From positions 8,399,001-8,463,000 of the forward strand of contig NZ_CP108054.1 of the NCBI RefSeq assembly GCF_036173125.1: 64,000 nt of DNA. Reading direction: 5' to 3'. Made by a program: the position numbers and the translations under genes. Shown piece by piece: positions 1-7,428 of this stretch (its first letter is position 1; every line of letters starts with the position of its first letter). This DNA is from Streptomyces sp. NBC_00286. Lineage in GTDB: Bacteria; Actinomycetota; Actinomycetes; Streptomycetales; Streptomycetaceae. The notes below the pieces were generated by a model. It was not told the origin of the DNA. It saw only the letters and a list, made by a program, of their open reading frames with translations, and ran no database searches.

Positions 1-86
1 ACGCCAAGGACGGCCAGGACAAGACACCAGGCGAGACGAACACTCCGGCCCCTGCCGAGGCCGAAGACGAGGGGGACCTCAAGTGA
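1..86 (+). CDS. Conservon sensor kinase-like protein (CvnA/RarA type), C-terminal end only
   Basis: Only the last 27 codons are inside the window. They encode a hydrophilic tail rich in Pro, Glu, Asp and Ala that ends in DLK before a TGA at 84-86. The identification rests on position: the next four genes are cvnB-cvnC-cvnD-cvnE, and in Streptomyces conservons the gene before cvnB encodes a membrane sensor with a nitrate-sensor-like region and a histidine-kinase-type ATPase domain. The stop overlaps the GTG start of the next gene, indicating translational coupling. No catalytic residue is visible here. Confidence 0.6.
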   Translation, partial: AKDGQDKTPGETNTPAPAEAEDEGDLK

Positions 87-490
87 TCCAGCAGCGAGCC
101 AACTTCGACTGGATGCTCAAGGAGCTGTCCGACGGGGTGCCCGGGACCCGGCAGGTCGTGGTGCTCTCCGCCGACGGCCTGCGCATCGCCCGGTACGGCG
201 GTGATCCCGACGCCGCCGACCGCGTCGCCGCGGCCTGCGCCGGACTGCAGAGTCTGGCCGCGGCCGTCGCCACCGAGATCCCCGACACCGACGGCCGGAT
301 GCGGATGGTGATCATCGAGATCCACGGCGGCTACTTCTACATGATGGCCGCGGGCCCCGGCGCCTATCTCGCCGTCCTCGCCGACGAGACCGTCGACGCC
401 GGGCTCATGAGCAACCGCATGCGCGACCTCGTCGTACGGATCGGTGCCCACCTGACGAGTCCGCCCCGGCGGAACGGGACGGCCGTATGA
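83..490 (+). CDS. Roadblock/LC7-domain protein, conservon component B (CvnB/RarB)
   Basis: A 135-residue protein that is essentially one roadblock/LC7 domain: an N-terminal helix (FDWMLKEL), the typical VVVLSADGLRIA strand-turn, and a glycine-rich second half (GGYFYMMAAGPGAYLAV). In conservons the roadblock protein is thought to act on the CvnD GTPase within a membrane-associated complex. The GTG start at 83 overlaps the upstream stop by four bases, and the ATG of the next gene overlaps this stop, so the genes are co-translated. Length and order match the family exactly. Confidence 0.9.
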   Translation: MIQQRANFDWMLKELSDGVPGTRQVVVLSADGLRIARYGGDPDAADRVAAACAGLQSLAAAVATEIPDTDGRMRMVIIEIHGGYFYMMAAGPGAYLAVLADETVDAGLMSNRMRDLVVRIGAHLTSPPRRNGTAV

Positions 491-930
491 CTCCTCCGCA
501 ACGACGGCGGCGCTTCCCCAAGGAACCGCCGGAGCACAGTCCCCCGAAGATCCCTGATGCGGCGGCGGCACCGGCGCCGGTCGAGGCGCAGGGCGAGGGG
601 AACCAGCCAGGGCGGCTGTACATCCTCACCGGCCAGGTCGAGGACGGCGACCGGGCCGCGCTGGACCTGGTGACCCTGATCGTGGCGAACGACGATGTGC
701 CGCCGCCCACCGCCCAGCCGGAACAGGCGGCCCTGCTCCGGCTCTGCCGGACCCCCCTGTCCGTGGCCGAGCTCTCGGCCTATCTCAATCTGCCGTTCAG
801 CGTGGTGACCGTACTGCTGACCGAGCTGCTGACGGCCGAACTGGTACACGCGCGCGCCCCGATCGTCCGCTCGGAGCTGCCCGACCGTTCCCTCCTCGAA
901 GCGGTGATGCATGGACTTCAAAAGCTCTGA
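487..930 (+). CDS. DUF742 protein, conservon component C (CvnC/RarC)
   Basis: 147 residues. The N-terminal 40 are basic and proline-rich, followed by a DUF742 domain that begins near GRLYILTG and ends in a winged-helix-like segment (LCRTPLSVAELSAYLNLP ... LLTELLTAELV). DUF742 proteins are constant partners of roadblock proteins and small GTPases in conservons; biochemical function is poorly known. The start overlaps the cvnB stop (ATGA), and the 3' end overlaps the GTPase start by 20 bases. Confidence 0.88.
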   Translation: MTPPQRRRRFPKEPPEHSPPKIPDAAAAPAPVEAQGEGNQPGRLYILTGQVEDGDRAALDLVTLIVANDDVPPPTAQPEQAALLRLCRTPLSVAELSAYLNLPFSVVTVLLTELLTAELVHARAPIVRSELPDRSLLEAVMHGLQKL

Positions 931-1531
931 CACGGTCGCGGGCCCTCGCGCCGAGGACCATCTTCCGCATACGGCGCAGGCCGCCGTGAAGATCGTGATC
1001 GTGGGTGGCTTCGGCGTCGGCAAGACGACCATGGTGGGCTCCGTCAGCGAGATCAGGCCGCTGACCACGGAGGAGACCATGACGCAGGCCGGCGTCGGAG
1101 TCGACGACAACTACGGCTCGGACACCAAGACGGCCACCACCGTGGCCATGGACTTCGGCCGCATCAGCATCACCGAACAGCTGGTGCTGTATCTGTTCGG
1201 CACCCCCGGTCAGGAACGCTTCTGGTTTCTGTGGAACGGGCTGTTCGAGGGCGCCCTCGGGGCGGTCGTTCTGATCGACACCCGGCGCCTGGAAGTCAGC
1301 TTCGACGTCATCGGCCGCCTGGAGGAACGCGGTGTGCCGTTCGTCGTCGCCGTCAACGACTTCCCGGACGCGCCCCGTTACCCCATGGAGGACCTGCGCG
1401 CCGCGCTCGACCTTCCCGAGGAGATCCCCATCGTGAAGTGCGATGCGCGCCGCAGGGCGTCCAGCCGTGACGTGCTGATGACCCTGATGCGCTTCCTCCA
1501 CTCGATCGCCATGGCCTCCGCGCCCGCCTGA
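911..1531 (+). CDS. Conservon GTPase (CvnD/RarD)
   Basis: 206-residue Ras-like/MglA-like GTPase. The P-loop GGFGVGKTT is at residues 32-40, followed by a switch region with LTTEETMTQ and a G3-like FGTPGQERF; the NKxD element is replaced by AVNDF, as in many conservon GTPases. It is expected to cycle between GDP and GTP under control of the roadblock protein and to relay a signal from the membrane sensor. The ATG at 911 lies inside the end of the DUF742 gene. A 33-base gap separates it from the P450. Confidence 0.92.
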   Translation: MDFKSSDTVAGPRAEDHLPHTAQAAVKIVIVGGFGVGKTTMVGSVSEIRPLTTEETMTQAGVGVDDNYGSDTKTATTVAMDFGRISITEQLVLYLFGTPGQERFWFLWNGLFEGALGAVVLIDTRRLEVSFDVIGRLEERGVPFVVAVNDFPDAPRYPMEDLRAALDLPEEIPIVKCDARRRASSRDVLMTLMRFLHSIAMASAPA

Positions 1532-1564
1532 CCACCTCACACACCCCAGTTTCGGAGCACCACC

Positions 1565-3064
1565 GTGACGTCTGAATCCCCCTACCGGACCGGTATGGAC
1601 GACCCCGGTCAGTACGACCCCACGCCCGGCCCGCCGCCGGGCTGCCCCGCCCACGGCACGGGCCCCGGCGGACTGCGCCGCCTGTACGGCCCCGAGGCGG
1701 AGGACATGGGAGCCCTGTACGAGAAACTCCGCGCCGAACACGGCAACGTCGCCCCCGCGCTGCTCCACCAGGACGTGCCGATCTGGGTGGTGCTCGGCCA
1801 CACCGAGAACCTGCATATGGTCCGCACCCCCTCGCAGTACACCCGCGACAGCCGCATCTGGAACGCCGTCCGGGACGGCTCGGCGGGCCCGGACCACCCG
1901 CTCATGCCCCTCTTCGCCTGGCAGCCCATCTGCGCCATGGCCGAGGGCGACGAGCATCTGCGGCTGCGCGGGGCGGTGGTGGGCGCCATGTCGACCATCG
2001 ACCACCGCGGCATCCGCCGCTACATCAACCGCGCGACGCAGCTCCTGGTCAACCGCTTCTGCGAGGAGGGGAGCGCCGACCTGGTGAGCCAGTTCGCCGA
2101 GCACCTTCCGATGGCCGTGCTGTGCGAGATCCTCGGTATGCCCGAGGAGTACAACGACCGCATCGTGCACGCCGCCCGCGACATGATCAAGGGCACCGAG
2201 ACGGCGATCGCCAGCAACGAGTACCTCATGAGCGTCCTGAACCGGCTCACGCTGCGCCGTCGTGCCCAGCCCCAGGAGGACTTCACCAGCCACCTCATCA
2301 GGCACCCGGCAGGGCTCACCGACGACGAGGTGGCCCAGCACCTGCGCCTCGTGCTGTGCGCCGCCTACGAGGCCACCGCCAACCTCATCGCCAACGTGCT
2401 GCGCATGGTGCTCACCGACCCGCGTTTCCGCGCCCAGCTCAACGGCGGCCAGATGACGGTGCCCGAGGCGGTCGAGCAGTCCCTGTGGGACGAGCCGCCG
2501 TTCAGCGCCGTCCTGGGCTACTTCGCCAAGCAGGACACCGAGTTGGGCGGTCAGCACATCCGCAAGGGCGACGGGCTGCTGCTCGGAATGGCGCCCGGCA
2601 ACGTCGACCCACGCGTCCGCCCGGACCTCACGGCGAACATGCAGGGCAACCGCTCGCACCTCGCCTTCGGCGGCGGCCCCCACGAATGCCCCGGCCAGGA
2701 CATCGGCCGCGCCATCGCCGACGTCGGCGTCGACGCGCTTCTGATGCGACTTCCGGACATCCAACTCGCCTGCGAAGAGCATGAGTTGCGCTGGACGGCG
2801 TCCATCTCCTCACGGCACCTGGTGGAGCTCCCGGTGACGTTCATGGCGCAGCCGCCGCAGGACGACTCGCAACTGCCCGGCGCCCGCACCGCCGAGCGGC
2901 AGCCGCGGGTGGACTGGCAGGTCACCACGCCCGCCCCGGCACCCGAACCCACGCCGGCACCGCAGCCCGAGGCTCCCCGGCCCGAACCGGTGGCTCCGGA
3001 GGCCGGACCCGAGCGCCGCCTCGGCGCCTGGCAGCGCTTCGTCCGCTGGTGGAGGGGCTACTGA
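1565..3064 (+). CDS. Cytochrome P450, CYP157C-type, conservon component E (RarE)
   Basis: 499-residue P450. The haem-binding loop FGGGPHECPG is present with Cys375 as thiolate ligand. The normally invariant K-helix ExxR is replaced by EQSLW at residues 304-308, the signature reported for CYP157C1 of S. coelicolor, so the assignment to CYP157C is strong. The I-helix region is also unusual (AAYEATANLI). After about residue 415 there is a Pro/Ala/Glu-rich linker and a basic, aromatic end (RFVRWWRGY) not part of the P450 fold, perhaps for membrane or partner contact. GTG start, preceded by CGGAGC. S. coelicolor conservon 9 (rarABCDE) influences aerial mycelium formation; the substrate is unknown. 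Confidence 0.9.
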   Translation: MTSESPYRTGMDDPGQYDPTPGPPPGCPAHGTGPGGLRRLYGPEAEDMGALYEKLRAEHGNVAPALLHQDVPIWVVLGHTENLHMVRTPSQYTRDSRIWNAVRDGSAGPDHPLMPLFAWQPICAMAEGDEHLRLRGAVVGAMSTIDHRGIRRYINRATQLLVNRFCEEGSADLVSQFAEHLPMAVLCEILGMPEEYNDRIVHAARDMIKGTETAIASNEYLMSVLNRLTLRRRAQPQEDFTSHLIRHPAGLTDDEVAQHLRLVLCAAYEATANLIANVLRMVLTDPRFRAQLNGGQMTVPEAVEQSLWDEPPFSAVLGYFAKQDTELGGQHIRKGDGLLLGMAPGNVDPRVRPDLTANMQGNRSHLAFGGGPHECPGQDIGRAIADVGVDALLMRLPDIQLACEEHELRWTASISSRHLVELPVTFMAQPPQDDSQLPGARTAERQPRVDWQVTTPAPAPEPTPAPQPEAPRPEPVAPEAGPERRLGAWQRFVRWWRGY

Positions 3065-3077
3065 CGGACCAGAATCG

Positions 3078-4022
3078 TCACTGATCCGCCCAGTTCTCGT
3101 ACGCGGACCACGCCCCCAGCGTCCGGCCGCTCACGAACGAGTGGCTGTGCCCCGTGACCGGATCGGTGAACTCCAGCACCCGCGCCAGCAGTTGGAGCGG
3201 GCGCCGGAAGTCACCGGCCGGCATCGGGCCGGTCACCACCGGGTAGAGCGGGTCACCGAGGATCGGCACACCCAGCGCGTTCATGTGCACCCGCAGCTGG
3301 TGGGTCTGCCCGGTGCGGGGCAGCAGTCGGTAGCGCGCGCGTCCGCCCCGGTGCTCGAGCAGCTCGACCAGGGTCACCGCGTTCGGTTCGCCGGGGATCT
3401 CGCGGGCGGCCAGCACCCCGCGCTCCTTCTCGATCCGGCTGCGCACGGTCCGGGACAGCGCCAAGGATTCCCGGTACGGGGCCACCGCCTCGTACTCCTT
3501 GTGTACGAGCCGGTCGCGGAACAGCGACTGATACGCGCCCCGTTCCTCGGGCCGCACCGTGAACAGCACCAACCCGGCCGTGAGCCGGTCCAGCCGGTGC
3601 GCCGCCGTGAGCGACTCGATGCCGAGTTCCCGCCGCAGCCGCGCGAGAGCCGTCTCGGCGACATGACTGCCGCGCGGTGTCGTGGCCAGGAAGTGCGGCT
3701 TGTCGGCCACGACGATGTGCTCGTCGCGATACACCACATCGACATCGAACGGCACCGGCACCTCGTCGGGCAGTTCCCGGTGGAACCACACGAACATTCC
3801 CGGCACATACGCCGCGTCCGCCGCCACCGGCTGCCCGTCCGCCCCGACGATCAGCCCCGCGTCGAGCATCCCGTCGATCACCCCGGCCCCCGCCGCGAGC
3901 CGCTCCACCAGATGCTCCCGAACGGTGCCCCAAGCCCCGTCGACGGGCAATCGCACCCGCACCGGATCCACCCCCTCACGCTGCGGCAGGGGAGCGGCCG
4001 GAATGCGGTTCCTACGTCTCAC
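3078..4022 (-). CDS. RluA-family RNA pseudouridine synthase
   Basis: 314 residues. The catalytic motif HRLDRLTAG is at 142-150, with Asp145 the expected nucleophile for converting uridine to pseudouridine in rRNA or tRNA. The remainder fits the RluA core: VVYRDEHIVVADKPHFL before the motif and the TGQTHQLRVHM segment near the end. An N-terminal part around residues 30-80 may be a degenerate S4-like domain. GTG start at 4022. It converges with the P450 gene, only 13 bases apart, so terminators must be shared or overlap. Exact RNA target cannot be told from sequence. Confidence 0.88.
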   Translation of the reverse strand: MRRRNRIPAAPLPQREGVDPVRVRLPVDGAWGTVREHLVERLAAGAGVIDGMLDAGLIVGADGQPVAADAAYVPGMFVWFHRELPDEVPVPFDVDVVYRDEHIVVADKPHFLATTPRGSHVAETALARLRRELGIESLTAAHRLDRLTAGLVLFTVRPEERGAYQSLFRDRLVHKEYEAVAPYRESLALSRTVRSRIEKERGVLAAREIPGEPNAVTLVELLEHRGGRARYRLLPRTGQTHQLRVHMNALGVPILGDPLYPVVTGPMPAGDFRRPLQLLARVLEFTDPVTGHSHSFVSGRTLGAWSAYENWADQ

Positions 4023-4101
4023 CTGGTCAAGCGTACGCAGGGGCGCAGAGGCCCATCTGACTTCCTACGAGCCCAACCCACCCACCCGGTAGGCGAACCG
4101 C

Positions 4102-4950
4102 TCAACCGCCGGAGGCAGGCGCAGTCTCCTGCTCGGCCTCCACCTGCGCGTTCCAGTCCTTCTTCGCCGCCTGCCAGCCGTCCTCGTTGTGGCCGAGGCG
4201 CCAGTAGCCGGAGATCGACAGGTGCTCGCGCGGGATCTGGTGCTCTACGCGCAGCAGGCGGCGCAGCTCCTTCACGAAGGCCGCCTCGCCGTGCACGAAG
4301 GCGCACACCCGGCCCTCCGGGAACTCCAGCGCCCGTACGGCCTCGACCAGGGCCTCGCCGATCGGGCGGTCGCCGCGGTGCAGCCAGACGACCTCCACGT
4401 CGGAGGCGATCTTCTGCTCCTCGTCAGGGCCCTCGACCTCGACGAAGGCGTACACCTTGGCGCCGTCGGGCATCGCCTCCAGGGAGGCGGCGATCGCGGG
4501 CAGCGCGCTCTCGTCCCCGGCCAGCAGATGCCAGTCGGCCTCGGGATCGGGTGCGTACGCCCCGCCGGGACCCAGGAATCGTACGATCTCGCCCTGCTGG
4601 ACCCGTGTGGCCCACGGCCCGGCCAGGCCCTCGTCGCCGTGGATGACGAAGTCGAGCGTCAGCTCGCGCAGTTCGGGGTCCCAGGCGCGGACGGTGTACG
4701 TACGCGTCACCGGCCACTGCTCGCGCGGGAACTCCTCGCGGATCCGGGCGATGTCGAAGGGCTCCGGATAGGTCACGCCCTCCGCCCCGAACAGCAGCTT
4801 GACGTAATGATCGGTGCGGCTGCCCGCGGAGAATTCGGCGAGGCCCTCACCGCCGAGAACCACGCGCTGCATATGCGGGGTGAGCCGCTCCGTGCGGACA
4901 ACCCGCGCGGTGTGGGGCTTCGGAACCCTGCGTGCCGGACGCTCTGCCAT
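4102..4950 (-). CDS. Siderophore-interacting protein (ViuB/SIP-type NADPH ferric-siderophore reductase)
   Basis: 282 residues with the SIP layout: FAD-binding barrel with RTYTVR at 83-88, a Rossmann-like NAD(P)H region (LLAGDESALPAIAASLEAM), and the conserved C-terminal YWRLGHNEDGW. These cytoplasmic flavoproteins reduce ferric iron in imported siderophores to release it. The start is ATG at 4950 with GGGAGG seven to eight bases upstream. An iron-box-like palindrome lies just ahead of the gene, so repression by a DmdR/IdeR-type regulator under iron-replete conditions is likely. Confidence 0.9.
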   Translation of the reverse strand: MAERPARRVPKPHTARVVRTERLTPHMQRVVLGGEGLAEFSAGSRTDHYVKLLFGAEGVTYPEPFDIARIREEFPREQWPVTRTYTVRAWDPELRELTLDFVIHGDEGLAGPWATRVQQGEIVRFLGPGGAYAPDPEADWHLLAGDESALPAIAASLEAMPDGAKVYAFVEVEGPDEEQKIASDVEVVWLHRGDRPIGEALVEAVRALEFPEGRVCAFVHGEAAFVKELRRLLRVEHQIPREHLSISGYWRLGHNEDGWQAAKKDWNAQVEAEQETAPASGG

Positions 4951-4966
4951 GACGGCCTCCCGAACA

Positions 4967-4989
4967 TTACTAAGGCTTGCCTAAGTTAG
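4967..4989 (-). promoter_or_regulatory. Candidate iron box (DmdR/IdeR operator)
   Basis: An imperfect palindrome with core CTTAGGCAAGCCTTAG when read on the minus strand. It resembles the TTAGGTTAGGCTAACCTAA consensus recognised by DtxR-family iron repressors. It ends 17 bases upstream of the start of the siderophore-interacting protein gene, an appropriate place to block its promoter. Called by eye; not scored against a matrix. Confidence 0.65.
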
Positions 4990-5112
4990 CACCTTCCCCT
5001 AGTTAACACCTCTTGCTCCATAAGTCGATGACCAAGCTTGGGGTGTTGATGACCACATCTTGGGAAAGGCGAAAGGTCGGCCCGAGACTGGCGGAGTGCG
5101 GGGCGTCACGGA

Positions 5113-6075
5113 TCACGATCCGAGCGTCACCAGCAGCCGCTGCAACGAGCCGCCCAGACCCCAGCGCATTGCCAGCTCCTCCAGGGCCGCCGGATCGCGT
5201 GGCGCGCTCGGCAGCGCCGTGTCCACCACCGGCAGCGGTACGTCGTCGGCCACCTTGATGACCTTGGGCGCGACAGCCACGTACGGCCGTGCCTCGTCGA
5301 GGCGTCTGCGCTGCGAGGGCGTGAGCTTCGCCTTCGGGTCGTCGACCGCCGCCATGATCCCGGCCAGGTCGCCGAACTCGGCCAGCAGCTTGGCGGCCGT
5401 CTTCTCGCCGATGCCCGGCACCCCGGGCAGTCCGTCGCTCGGGTCGCCGCGCAGCAGCGCCAGGTCCGCGTACCCCGGACCGTCCACCCCATACTTCTCG
5501 CGGAGCAGAGCCTCGTCCGTGAGCTGCATGTTGCCGACGCCCTTGAGTGGATACAGCACCCGCACCTGCCGCTTGTCGTCGACCAGTTGGAACAGGTCGC
5601 GGTCGCCCGTGACGATGTCGACCGGGCCGGTGGCGCGGGCCGTGAACGTGCCGATCACATCGTCCGCCTCGTACCCCTCGACGCCCACGCGGGCGATGCC
5701 CAGCGCGTCCAGGACCGCCTCGATGATCGGCACCTGGGGCGAGAGGGTGTCGGGCACCTGCTCCTCGTCCGGGCCGGCTTCGTGCTCCTCCGCGACGCGG
5801 TGCGCCTTGTAGGAGGGGATCAGGTCGACGCGCCACTGGGGCCGCCAGTCCGCGTCCATGCAAGCCACGAGATCGTCCGGGTGGCGGTCCCGTACGAGGC
5901 GGTCGATGAATTCGAGCAGCCCCCGCACCGCGTTCACCGGTGTGCCGTCCGGGGCCTTCACGGACTCCGGGACCCCGAAATAGGCGCGGAAGTACAGCGA
6001 GGCGGTGTCGAGAAGCATGATCCGGCGAGAAGTCTGCGTCTGCTGCGTCACGCCACGCATCATGCCGTACGCCAC
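5113..6075 (-). CDS. 5'-3' exonuclease (flap-endonuclease fold)
   Basis: 320 residues, homologous to the 5'-nuclease domain of DNA polymerase I but encoded alone, as commonly seen in actinomycetes. The N-terminal metal site begins at MLLDTASLYFRAY, the central acidic cluster is YEADDVIGT and VTGDRDLFQLV, and the helix-hairpin-helix DNA-binding element is GVPGIGEKTAAKLL. It probably removes RNA primers or flaps during replication and repair. The GTG start at 6075 is the longest; a start at the ATG of MRGVTQQ is also possible. Downstream (4951-5112) I see only the iron box and no gene. Confidence 0.88.
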   Translation of the reverse strand: MAYGMMRGVTQQTQTSRRIMLLDTASLYFRAYFGVPESVKAPDGTPVNAVRGLLEFIDRLVRDRHPDDLVACMDADWRPQWRVDLIPSYKAHRVAEEHEAGPDEEQVPDTLSPQVPIIEAVLDALGIARVGVEGYEADDVIGTFTARATGPVDIVTGDRDLFQLVDDKRQVRVLYPLKGVGNMQLTDEALLREKYGVDGPGYADLALLRGDPSDGLPGVPGIGEKTAAKLLAEFGDLAGIMAAVDDPKAKLTPSQRRRLDEARPYVAVAPKVIKVADDVPLPVVDTALPSAPRDPAALEELAMRWGLGGSLQRLLVTLGS

Positions 6076-6145
6076 TGACAGTCACTGTTCGGAGCAGGGC
6101 GGTCGGTGAAAGGGAACGCCGCTACCCGCTAAACGTAAGCAGCCT

Positions 6146-6159
6146 GTGAACTGGTTCAC
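6146..6159. promoter_or_regulatory. 14-bp palindrome in the divergent region upstream of the betaine transporter
   Basis: GTGAACTGGTTCAC is two perfect 6-base arms with a two-base spacer. It sits between the divergently oriented exonuclease and ABC-transporter genes, about 180 bases upstream of the transporter start. It looks like a dimeric repressor site, possibly for osmotic or substrate-responsive control; the regulator is unknown. Confidence 0.4.
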
Positions 6160-6211
6160 GTTCGCGTTTGGTCCAGACAACCCAGGGCAGGTGCGAGCCG
6201 GAGCGAAGCCG

Positions 6212-6256
6212 GTCCCCTTTTCAACTACACCTGACAAATGGGGAGTTGAAGGGGAC
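6212..6256 (+). promoter_or_regulatory. Stem-loop in the 5' region of the betaine transporter operon
   Basis: Arms 6212-6226 and 6244-6256 can pair over 13 bases with a two-base bulge and a 17-base loop. Sequence between here and the GTG at 6340 is GC-rich. It could be an RNA control element in the leader or an operator. It does not resemble the ydaO (c-di-AMP) riboswitch consensus as I know it, and there is no U-run after the stem. Confidence 0.35.
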
Positions 6257-6339
6257 TGGCCATGCGGGCGGACCCCGCGTCGCTCCACGGCCCGTCGGCG
6301 GGGGAGGCGGGCCGTATTCGTTCGACCTGAGAGGTACAA

Positions 6340-7428
6340 GTGTCATCCAGGCTGCAGGCTGAGCACCTTTACAAGGTGTTCGGCAGACGACCCGAGAAAG
6401 CGGTGGAGCAACTCCGCGAAGGAAAGGACCGTGAGGCGCTGCGCGCCGACGGCGCCACCGCCGCGGTGGTCGACGCGTCCTTCACAGTCGAACCGGGCCA
6501 GACCTTCGTGGTCATGGGCCTGTCCGGATCGGGCAAGTCCACGCTGCTGCGCATGCTCAACGGGCTGCTGGAGCCCACCGCGGGACAGGTTCTCTTCGAC
6601 GGCCAGGACCTGACCGCCCTGAGCGACCGCGAGCTGCGCGAGGTCCGCTCGAAGAAGATCAGCATGGTCTTCCAGCACTTCGCGCTCTTCCCGCACCGCA
6701 GCGTCCTCGAGAACGCCGCATACGGCCTGGAGGTGCAGGGCGTACCGCGCGCCGAGCGCGAGTCGCGCGCCACCGACGCCCTCGCCATGTGCGGTCTTGC
6801 CGGCTGGGAGAAGTCCTGGCCCGACGAGCTGTCCGGCGGTATGCAGCAGCGCGTGGGTCTGGCCCGGGCGCTGGCCACCGACGCCGACCTGCTCCTGATG
6901 GACGAGTCCTTCAGCGCACTCGACCCGCTGATCCGCCGCGATATGCAGGACCAGCTGATCGAGCTCCAGAAGAAGCTCAAGAAGACCATCGTCTTCATCA
7001 CGCACGACCTCAACGAGGCCATGCGCCTGGGCGACCGTATCGCCGTGATGCGCGACGGCCGCATCGTCCAGATCGGCACCGCCGAGGACATCCTGATCCG
7101 TCCCGCAAACGATTACGTCGCCTCCTTCACCAAGGACGTCGACCGCTCCCGCGTCCTCACGGCCGACGCCGTCATGGACACGAACCTGCGGGGCGACGAG
7201 GCGGACTGCGGCTGCGAGACCGCGCGGCCCGACAGCTCCTTCGTGGACCTCTGCGCGATCAGCGCCCGCGTGCCGCACTCGGTCGCGGTGCTCGACAAGG
7301 CGCAGACACTCGTCGGGGTCGTACCGCGGCAGCGCCTGATCGGCTTCCTCGGTGACGAACAGGGCGAGCCCAGGCCCTGCGACACGCCGCGTGACAAGGT
7401 TGTCAAGGCGGTGAAGGCCGATGCCTAG
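6340..7428 (+). CDS. proV: Glycine betaine/proline ABC transporter ATP-binding protein
   Basis: 362 residues of the ProV/OpuAA family. Walker A GLSGSGKST begins at residue 60, the signature LSGGMQQR is at 164-171, Walker B LLLMDES at 184-190, and the switch histidine is in ITHDLNEAM. A C-terminal extension replaces the tandem CBS pair of OpuAA with a shortened regulatory region (SFVDLCAISARVPHSVAVLDKAQTLVGVV). It energises import of compatible solutes. GTG start with GAGAGG ten bases upstream. Its last eight bases overlap the permease start, so the two are co-translated. Confidence 0.93.
   Translation: MSSRLQAEHLYKVFGRRPEKAVEQLREGKDREALRADGATAAVVDASFTVEPGQTFVVMGLSGSGKSTLLRMLNGLLEPTAGQVLFDGQDLTALSDRELREVRSKKISMVFQHFALFPHRSVLENAAYGLEVQGVPRAERESRATDALAMCGLAGWEKSWPDELSGGMQQRVGLARALATDADLLLMDESFSALDPLIRRDMQDQLIELQKKLKKTIVFITHDLNEAMRLGDRIAVMRDGRIVQIGTAEDILIRPANDYVASFTKDVDRSRVLTADAVMDTNLRGDEADCGCETARPDSSFVDLCAISARVPHSVAVLDKAQTLVGVVPRQRLIGFLGDEQGEPRPCDTPRDKVVKAVKADA

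Noticed and set aside
797..2782. Long minus-strand open frame (661 codons) across the GTPase and P450 genes
   Set aside because: It lies antisense to two genes with clear motifs and has the His/Val/Gly/Arg-rich composition produced by the reverse strand of GC-rich codons.
6076..6339. ydaO-type c-di-AMP riboswitch before the betaine importer
   Set aside because: The stem-loop present does not match the conserved sequence blocks as I remember them; a covariance search would decide.
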